Shown here piece by piece: positions 21,489-30,400 of a DNA stretch of 39,996 bases (position 1 is its first letter; every line of letters starts with the position of its first letter). The notes under the pieces were generated by a model. The model searched no databases. It was not told the DNA's origin and was given only the letters and a program-made list of their open reading frames with translations. Source of the DNA: an uncultured Eubacteriales bacterium. Lineage in GTDB: Bacteria; Bacillota; Clostridia; Oscillospirales; Oscillospiraceae. Position numbers and translations under genes: made by a program. Where the stretch lies: NCBI GenBank assembly GCA_900548795.1, contig URLT01000003.1, positions 1-39,996 on the forward strand, read 5' to 3'.

Positions 21489-24400
21489 ATGAAAAGGATC
21501 AAAAACCGGCTCTGTGCGCTGCTGCTTCTGTGCGCGATGCTTCTGAGTCTGTGCTCCGGCCTTGTGCCGGCGGCAACGGCCGCATCGATCCCGAGCAGCA
21601 GCGAGGCGCGCGTGACCAGCGTGCAATTCGGCGAGATCACGGACGGCTCCGCTCCGTGGGACGATGACAACGCGCCCGGCAACGACAGCCGCGCGGACAA
21701 CAAGATCGTCCGCAGCTTTGACACGGTGAACTATTCGTTCATCGTGAGCGTTGCAGCGAAGGACACCCAAAAGACATACAGCGAGGCCTATGTTTGCGTG
21801 ATGTTCACGCTGCCGCTGTCGAGCGCGCAGGCCGAGTTCGACACGGCGGCCATGGCGTGGATGGAAAACAGCGGAAAATATGCTTACCGGGTCACCGAAA
21901 ACGGCAATTCTCAGACGCTTGTGGCCTACAAGCATCTGGAAAACGACGGGGAGGCCGTTGTTCCGGGCACGTTCGGCGAGAATCTGACCGTTCGCGTGAA
22001 GGGCATGGCGAACGGCGCACCGGTCCAGCCGACGATCCGCGCGTACATCGACGGGGCGGCCGTGGCCGAGCAGGCATCGGTGGATGCCGAGACCGTGACG
22101 GTCAGCGCCGCGCCGCGCTATAACATCAAGGTCAAGGGCAACACGAGCTACAAGGACAGATTTAACTTTAACACCGGCAATCCGGCGGGCAGCGACCGGC
22201 CTGCGGCGAACTATGGGATCGCAGGCGACAAGCTCGTCCCCGGCCGCTTGATGAATTTCGCGGTCTGCCTCGAGCTGTATAACAATAAGCCCGACAAGGG
22301 CTTCAAGGGCATCGAGATCCCGAACAGCGAGCCGATCACCTTCAAGCTCAGGCTGAGCAGCAAATATCGGATCAACACGCCGAACCCCGACTCGGTTTAC
22401 GCAGCCGGGCAGGAGATCGCGGCCGACGCGGCGGGCTATATGCCGCTGCTTTACAGTGTCGACGGCAATATGGTCCAGGAGTATGGCAAGGCCAACGGCG
22501 ACGGCCGCGTGCTCTATGACGCTACCAACGCCGTGGTCAACGGCGCGCCTTATAACGTCGGCGGAGAAGATAGGAGCTGCTTCAACGGCGGCACATGGTC
22601 GGCCGTTCAGGTGCTGGATGCCAACAATAAGCCGACGGGCGAGGTTCGCGTCACGGTCAGCGGCTACGAGATCAACGTGGACAAGATGCCGACGATGGAC
22701 GGCGACCGCAGCTCCGAGGTCGGCGCATACGGCGCGGACAAGGGCATCGGCGTGTTCTCGGCGGGTGAGTTCTGGGTCGTGCAGCCCTTCAACCAACTGG
22801 GCGACGAGACGACCGACAGCGCACAGTATCAGATCATTCGGGATTACGGACAGGGCGCGTTCTATACGACCGCCACGGCAAGCGATCTGAAGCTCACGAC
22901 CGTCAACGGGACGGTATTCGCCGACACCGAGGGCACGAACGACCAGCAGCAGGAGAAAAAAGACGACAGCTACGAGGCCGGTCTGGAGCTGACGCTGCCC
23001 GGCAGCCTGCAAAACCGTGTGTTTTACGCAGGTCTCGAGCATTCGACCAGTTGGGGCGTGAATGTTGAGAATCAGCGCCACGGCGACGACGTTGCGGTTC
23101 CGGGCGAGGAGTTTTATCTGCGCGCGGGCTTCACCTACTACACCAGCAATGAGGAAAACAACCAGCTCTGGTTCGCAACGAACTTCCTGCGCTTCCCGGC
23201 GGCGGCCTATGAGCTGACCGGAGATTATAAGATGGACTTCCTCGACGGCGCGGACAGATCCGAGGCGACTCTGACGGTCAAATACGGCGCAAGGCCGAAC
23301 GGCAAGGATTGGGACAGCTTTGACCAGATGCGCGACGCGACCGAGGATCAGCTTGAGTATTACGACTCCCTTACGGAGCTGCAAAGCGAAGGCATGACCT
23401 GCGTGGCCGTGCTGCTGTATATCAAGGGGCCGGGTCTGCCGATCGATCAGAAGCCCCACTACGGCGCCCTTATGAGCGCGAAGGTGAGCAATACGGCGGA
23501 GGTCAACAAGACCTACAGCATCGTCTCGACCTCCCGCGTCTGGACGAAGGCCATGTGCGCGAGCAGCACGGTCGAGGCGGTCAGCGCGTCCGTTAAGCCG
23601 AGCGAGGACGGCACCTATGCCACCCCGAGCTGGGAGATCTATCGGGACAACCGCGCCACGCTCCTGACGGAGAACTGTTTCACCAACGCCAAGGGCGAGC
23701 CGGAATGGCTCAACAGCGGCAATATCCCCGCGAACAACAGCGCGCATGTGCCGCAGAGCACGCAATATGAGCCGGCGACCTACGACGAGGCGCATGTGCT
23801 GCATAACCACAACTCCGACTGGGGTCACTGGGGCGACACGATGCTCATCATCGGCTATAAGACCGGCGTCTCCATGGTCGAGGCGCAGCGCGTCAACGGG
23901 CAGGAAAAGGAGACCTATGCCCTCGACCGCTCGCAGCGAGAGGCGGATTTCGTCGTGCAGCCGACGGCAAGCTTCGACAAGAGTCAGGGCACGCCGGGAG
24001 AGATGACCAATCTGACGATCACCGTCACCCTGCCGAAATACCTGAGCTACATCGAAGGCTCGTCCTATTTCGGCGGCACCTACACCCAGAGCAGCGCCAA
24101 CGGCGGCACGCGCGGCACGGTCACGGGCGGCATGGAACTGGCAACGAACGTGTCCGTCAACGCCGAGACCGGCGAGACGACGCTGGTCTGGACGCTCGTC
24201 GGTGTCACCGTCGGGCAGGAGATCCCGCCGATCTATTATTCGACCTTCATCGGCAGCAAGTCGCCCGATGCGGACTGCCCGGCGGGCACGACCTCGCTCG
24301 CGCCGACCGTGACCATCTCGGGCACGGAGGACCACCGCGCCTTCACGGCCGAAAACGGCAACCTCGCCTCTGAGGGCATCACGGTCACGAAGGGCACGGC

Positions 24401-27400
24401 CAACGCCTTCACGAAATCGGTCAAGGCCGACACCGTCGAGGCCGACGGCACGGTCGACTATGAGATCTACAGCAGCAACAACGCCGCGCAGGCCGAGCAG
24501 GTTTACCTGCTCGACACGATGCCCTTTGACGGGCAGAACGACAGCACCTTCGCCGGGACGTACCATGTGACGGCGTGGAAGCTCGACACGACGCTCTGCG
24601 ACGCGAGCAAGCTCAGCGTGTATTACACGACGGACGAGCAGTACAAGGACGCCACGACGGCGACCGTCCAGCAGGAGACGGCGCAGAGCTGGATGAAGGC
24701 GACGATCGGCGTCGACGGCACGATCACTGACATGAACAGCAAGCGCCCGACCGCATGGGCGATCATCGGCGTACTCGACTCGAACAAGGCGATCAACATC
24801 GAGCTGCAGATCCAGCTCAAGCCGGATCTGAGCGCTTTCAAGGACAACACCACCTATGTCAACACGATTTCCTCGGGCGAGCTGCGGGCAACGGCCGCGG
24901 CCAGCGTGGTCAAGCGGAGCATCTCCGGCATGGCGTGGTCGGACGACGACGCCGACGGCAGAAAGAACGAGGCGGCCGACCCCAACGACACGCGCTGCGC
25001 GGGCACGACGTTCTATACGCGCGCCGATAAGCGCGACCCGATCCTCTTCCTGAAGAAATCGCTTTATGAATACATGGCGACCTCCGAGCTGACGCACCTC
25101 AAGGTGGTCATGAGCGGCTCGCCGAATTCCGTAGATCCGATCAAGCTCTATTTCAAAACGGACGGAGCGGAGTGGGACGAGCGCAATCGCTTTGAGATCA
25201 ACGGCGAGAAGCTCTCGCAGACGGAAAAGGAATATGTCTTTGACCTCGACGCGAGCGTGAACGCCAACTGGACGGGCACGATCACCGAGCTGCGCCTCGA
25301 CCCGCTGGAGGGCAACGGCCTCTCCTTTAATATCAAGAGCATCACGCTCGTGAAGGCCGACGGCTCGGAGCAGGTTCTGGACTTTTGCACCAAGGGCGCG
25401 TACGAGAATTACGCCACGCTCAGCGACTCCATTTTGCCGGGCATCTCTTACCCGACCGCTGAGGATTATACGCTCCCGCAGGAGTCCATTCTCTCGACCA
25501 AGCGTCCCGGCGCGACCTTTACGGCGGCGGACGACGGCAAGGGCGACCTCATCTTCACCTTCCTTGAGACGATGTATGCCGGCCTTTCGGCCAGCGACCT
25601 CAAGGCCGTGCACGTGGTCGCCAGCGGCGCTCCCGCAACGCAAGACCCGATGAAGCTCTATTATGCGGCGGGCAACGACACGGGGCTGTCCGAGAGACGC
25701 ATAATCACGGCAGACAAAGTCAACTGGGAGGAAAAAACCTTTACCTTTGACCTTTCGAGATGCTCGGATTGGACGGGCGCGATCCATGCGCTGCGTCTTG
25801 ACCCGATTCAGGGCGCGAACCTGTACGTCACGCTGAAAACCATCATGCTTGACCTTGCCGACGGCACGACGCGTACCTTCGACTTCACGGTTCCGGGCGC
25901 AACCGAGCAGTTCCTGAGCGTGACCAACTCGCAGGGCGCGCCGGTCTACACGGCTGACACCGGCGTCACGCGCGACAGCGTGAAGGTCTCGCTCTACCGC
26001 AAGGGTGAGACCGGCGGCACGACGTTCGATACCGGAAACGGCACGGGAGACGCGATCCTTTACGCCAATGAGGTCATGTATCAGGGGCTGAACACCAGCG
26101 ACGTCAAGAGTGTGCGCTTTGTGATGTCGGGCGATTCCGACAGCCAGAGGCCGCCCGAGCTGTTCTACATGAGCGGGAGCGACACGGGCTACAGCTGGCA
26201 AAAGGAGCTTTCGTTGGACAAAAATCTGAGCAAGGACATGAAGGAATATGTGTTCGAGATGTCGAGCTTCAGCAATTGGAAGCCCAACGAGAAGCTGACC
26301 GGCCTGCGCTTTGACCCGCTTCAGGGCAAAAACAAGACTTTCACGATCCGCAGCATCACGATCGAGCTGACGGACGGCACGCAGCGGTGCTTCGACTTCA
26401 CGACGAAGGACGCTTATCAGAACTATGTCACCCTGACGAACCTGCAGCCGACGGTGTCCTATGCCGAGGCGGATGACGCCTATGTCCCCGTGACCGACAG
26501 CAGTTACCGCCCTGTTTCGACCCATCTCGGCAGGAGCATCAGCGCAAAAAATCCCGCTGCCGAGCGGGACTACACCTCCGGCAGCTATGAGTTCCGCGAC
26601 CTCACCGGCGGCACCTACATGGTGCGCATGGAGAGCGGCACGACCGATCTCGGCCAATTCGACTGCGCGACCAACGCCGACTCCGTCCGCGACGCCAACG
26701 GCAAGCTGGTCGCAGCCGAGCTGCGCGGCATCGTGGTGCCCTCGACGACGGAGGACTTCTCCTCCGACGGCCACGACATCGGCTTCTACGGCAAGACCAC
26801 GGTCGTTCTGAACTACGACCGCAAGGTGACGGTCAATGTGCACCGCTTCCGCACGGAGACACCGACGGTGGAAGTTGCAAGCGCCGTCGACGCGACCGTC
26901 TGGTCGAGCAAGCTCGAAAAGACCGACTCCAAGGGCAGAACCGTGACCTTTGCCGAGGTCGGCTCGGACGGGAACGTGACGATCACGCCGTATGCTCTGA
27001 TCTATTCCAAGGAAAACCCGGGCGCGGCAGTCTTCTATAAGCTCACCTATCCCGACGGCACCTCCGTGATCCACGAGATCGCGCTCAAGCCTGCGGACGT
27101 GATCTATTACGAGGAGTCGAACGACGACCTTATGACCTTCACCGACGGCCAGCGCGGCAAGTGGTACAAGGTCACGGGGCAGTATCTCCACGATATTAAT
27201 GCCGACGCCGCGGATTACGACGCCAACGCCAACGGCCAGTATCAGGACGCCGATTCCCACACCGACGACTGTGACAGCAAGTACAGCCAGAACGAGAACA
27301 ACCTCTATTTCTCGGCCGGCACGGCGCGCATGGTCAACGTGACCGAAACGGTCAAGGACGCGTCCGTCTCTGCGGCATTCCCCTCGGTGAAGTTCGCGTT

Positions 27401-30400
27401 CTACGGAACGGGCTTCGAGCTGGTGAGCATGGGCACGCCCTACGGCGGCGTGATCAACGTGCAGGTTTATAAGGGCAGCGCCGACAGCGGCGATAAGCCG
27501 GTCTATACCCGCACCGTAAATACCCGCTACGGAATTTACTACGGCAAGCAGGAGAACAGCGAGACTGCGCCTCCCGTCGAGGGCAGAGAGGTCGACCGGC
27601 TCTATCAGGGCACGGCTCTGGTGAAGGACGATCTGGCCTATGGAATGTACACGGTGGTCTGCACGCCGATGTATTCGCCGTACTTTGACCCCTACGAGGT
27701 CGGCTCCTTCGACATTTTGGTCGACGGCGTTCGCATTCTGAACCCGCTCGGCGAAACGCCGGAATACGAGCGCACCAAGCTTCATGACATTCTGACCCCG
27801 AAGGTCAGCCTGTTCATCACCGAGTACGGCAAGACCGAGCTGAGCGACAAGCTCGAGCACGGCCCGACGTATGAGCTCCACTTGGCTCCGAAGCAGTCCG
27901 TCGCCGTGGCCGTCACCGCGAAGAAGGGCGCCGTGCTGCGCATGGGCGCGCAGAGCTTCACGGGCGCGGCAGGTGAGCTCAGCGTCTACTCGGTGCAGAG
28001 CTTTGCCGACGACGGCGACAAGTCGCCGATCGCACAGCGGACGCTGACCGGCACGGAGATGCACCTTCCCGTTTACACCGCTGCTGCGGATGGAACGCAG
28101 ATCCTGCTCTTCAAAAACACCGGCACGACGCATATCGCGTTGACGAGCTTCGAGTATCTTCCGCAGACGGTCACGGAGCTGCGCTGCCGCCCCGAGGACA
28201 CCGAGTCCGCGCTGGGGCTTGCCAACGCTCTGCTGACGCCGGAGGATCCCGCCGAGCCTGCAGGCTCCGGCTCGCTCGGCATCTCGGCAGCCTCCCTGAC
28301 GCTTGCGAGCGATATTTCCGTCAACTTCTATGTTCCGAAGGAGAATCTGGAGGGGGTCGAGAATCCCTATCTGCTCTGCGTGAAGAATTTGTACGACGCA
28401 AAGGGCAATGTCACCGGAACGGAGGAAAAGAAGCTCACCCTCCGCGCCGAAAAGGACGGCCGCTACGTCTATACCTTTAACGGCATCTCGGCCATGGAAA
28501 TGGGAAGCGTCGTCACCGCAACCGTGCACGGAACAAAGAACGGCGGAGACGTCAGCGGAAAGCCGATCGAATACAGCGTCAAAACCTATGCGATGAACCA
28601 GCTCAGGCGGGCAACCACGCCGGACAAGCTCAAGACGCTGCTGGCGGATATGCTGAATTACGGCGCGTCCGCGCAGACGTATTGGAACTATAACACGGCA
28701 AACCTCGTTAACCGGGACTTGACCGACGAGCAGGCCGCGTTTGCCACGCAGACCGACCCGGCTCTGTCCGACGGCTGCACGCTCGCGGATAACACCGGAA
28801 CGATCCTCTTGAGCGGCGTGTCTCTGCTGCTGAAGGAAAAGGTCGCCGTCAAATATTATCTCGAGCCAAACGGCTACACCGGAAGGATGAGCGAGCTCAC
28901 CCTGAAGGTCACGTTTGTTGACAAAAACGGCGACACCCAGACCGAGCTGATCTCCGGCGATCGGTTCACGCAGGCTGCGAACGGACGCTACGCGGTGGTC
29001 TTTGACAAGCTGAACCCCACGCAGCTGCGCACGCTTTGCACCGCCGAGGTCTGCGACGCCGAGGGGAACCGCCTCAGCGGCACGCTGACCTACAGCGCCG
29101 AGTCCTATGCCGCCCGAAAGCAGACCGACACCAACGCCAAGCTCGTCCAGCTTCTCAAGAATATGATGAAGTACGGCGATTCCACCGCGAAATACTTCGG
29201 CGTTTCCACAACGCAGGTGCGCGCGCCGCGTCAGGCTTACGAGATCTGCTATTCCTATTCCCTGGATCAGGCGAAGAACCTTGAGGGCATCACCTCCGGC
29301 TGGCAGGTCGATAACCGCGCCGGACTCGGAAAAGTCACAAACACAAACAACGGCGTCATCAGCGACGTGAAAACGGACGAGCATTCGCGCCTGCTCCGCT
29401 ATTTCAACAACGAGACGGCAGGCCGCTTCGACCTCCGCTATGCGCTGAATTATACCGGAGGCTTTGCCGGCAACGTCGTGCGGCTGAGCGCTGAAGACGG
29501 CTCGGACACCTACTATCTGGAAACCAAGGGTGACGGCTTCTATATCAAGGGCAAAGACGGAAATGTCACAACAAAAATTGCGGATCGGTCGGTGATCGGC
29601 GATGATTCCTCCGTGCAGCTTCGCGTGATCGTGGACTTGGATCGCGGCATCAGCCGAACCATTCTCAACGGCGTTGACTGCGGAACGCATCCCCTGCTCG
29701 GAAGCTCCTTCCGGCTGCTGAGCTTTGAGACCACGGATGCGGGCACCTGCACGACGGTGGTCAAGGGCGGCTATGCCGAGGCAAACTATGCGATCTTTGA
29801 GGAGTTTACGTTCCCGACGAGTGCGATCCCGTCAGATTTTACCAATGACGGCGCGCTCTCGCTCGGCGGCGAGCATCTGCGGCTTGCAGCCAGAAAGAAA
29901 ACCGCATGCAGCTTCGAGCCGCTGAGCAACAAGGTCTGCTTCACATTCTCGACCAAGCCCGAGAAGAACGACCAGTACACGAGCTGGAGCCTCTGCGCCG
30001 GGGACGATGCGGTGGTTAAGCTCGAACTGAAGGGCGGCTATCTCTTCGCCAACGGCCAGAAGATCATGAAGACCATGAAGCAGGGCGTGCTCACCAACAC
30101 GCAGGAGCAGCTTCAGAACAACATGTGGCATCTGATCCGCGTCGAGGCCGACGTGGCCACGCAGAAGGCGGTCATCAAGGTGCACACCAAGCAGGTCGCA
30201 ACGGTCGATTTCCTGACGAGGACGAGCTATGTCGACAGTGTCCTTTTTGACAATACCGCGAGCGCAGGCTATGTCGAGCTGGATGACATCATGGTCTATA
30301 ATCTGGTCGACTATGACGTCCCCGCGCCGGTTGTCGTGAAGGACAATTACAACATCGGCATCAACGTCTGCTCCCTCTGGGCGAACGCCCACCATTGGGG

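Noticed and set aside
21481..21492. Three-codon ORF (ATG AAA AAA TGA) just before the giant gene start
   Set aside because: Too short and too close to the ribosome binding site to be more than chance.
21450..29690. A 2,746-codon open frame on the minus strand
   Set aside because: It is antisense to the giant protein gene, whose GC-rich third positions suppress stops on the opposite strand. It is low-complexity (Arg, Val, His, Gly, Ala), without domains, ribosome binding site or promoter.
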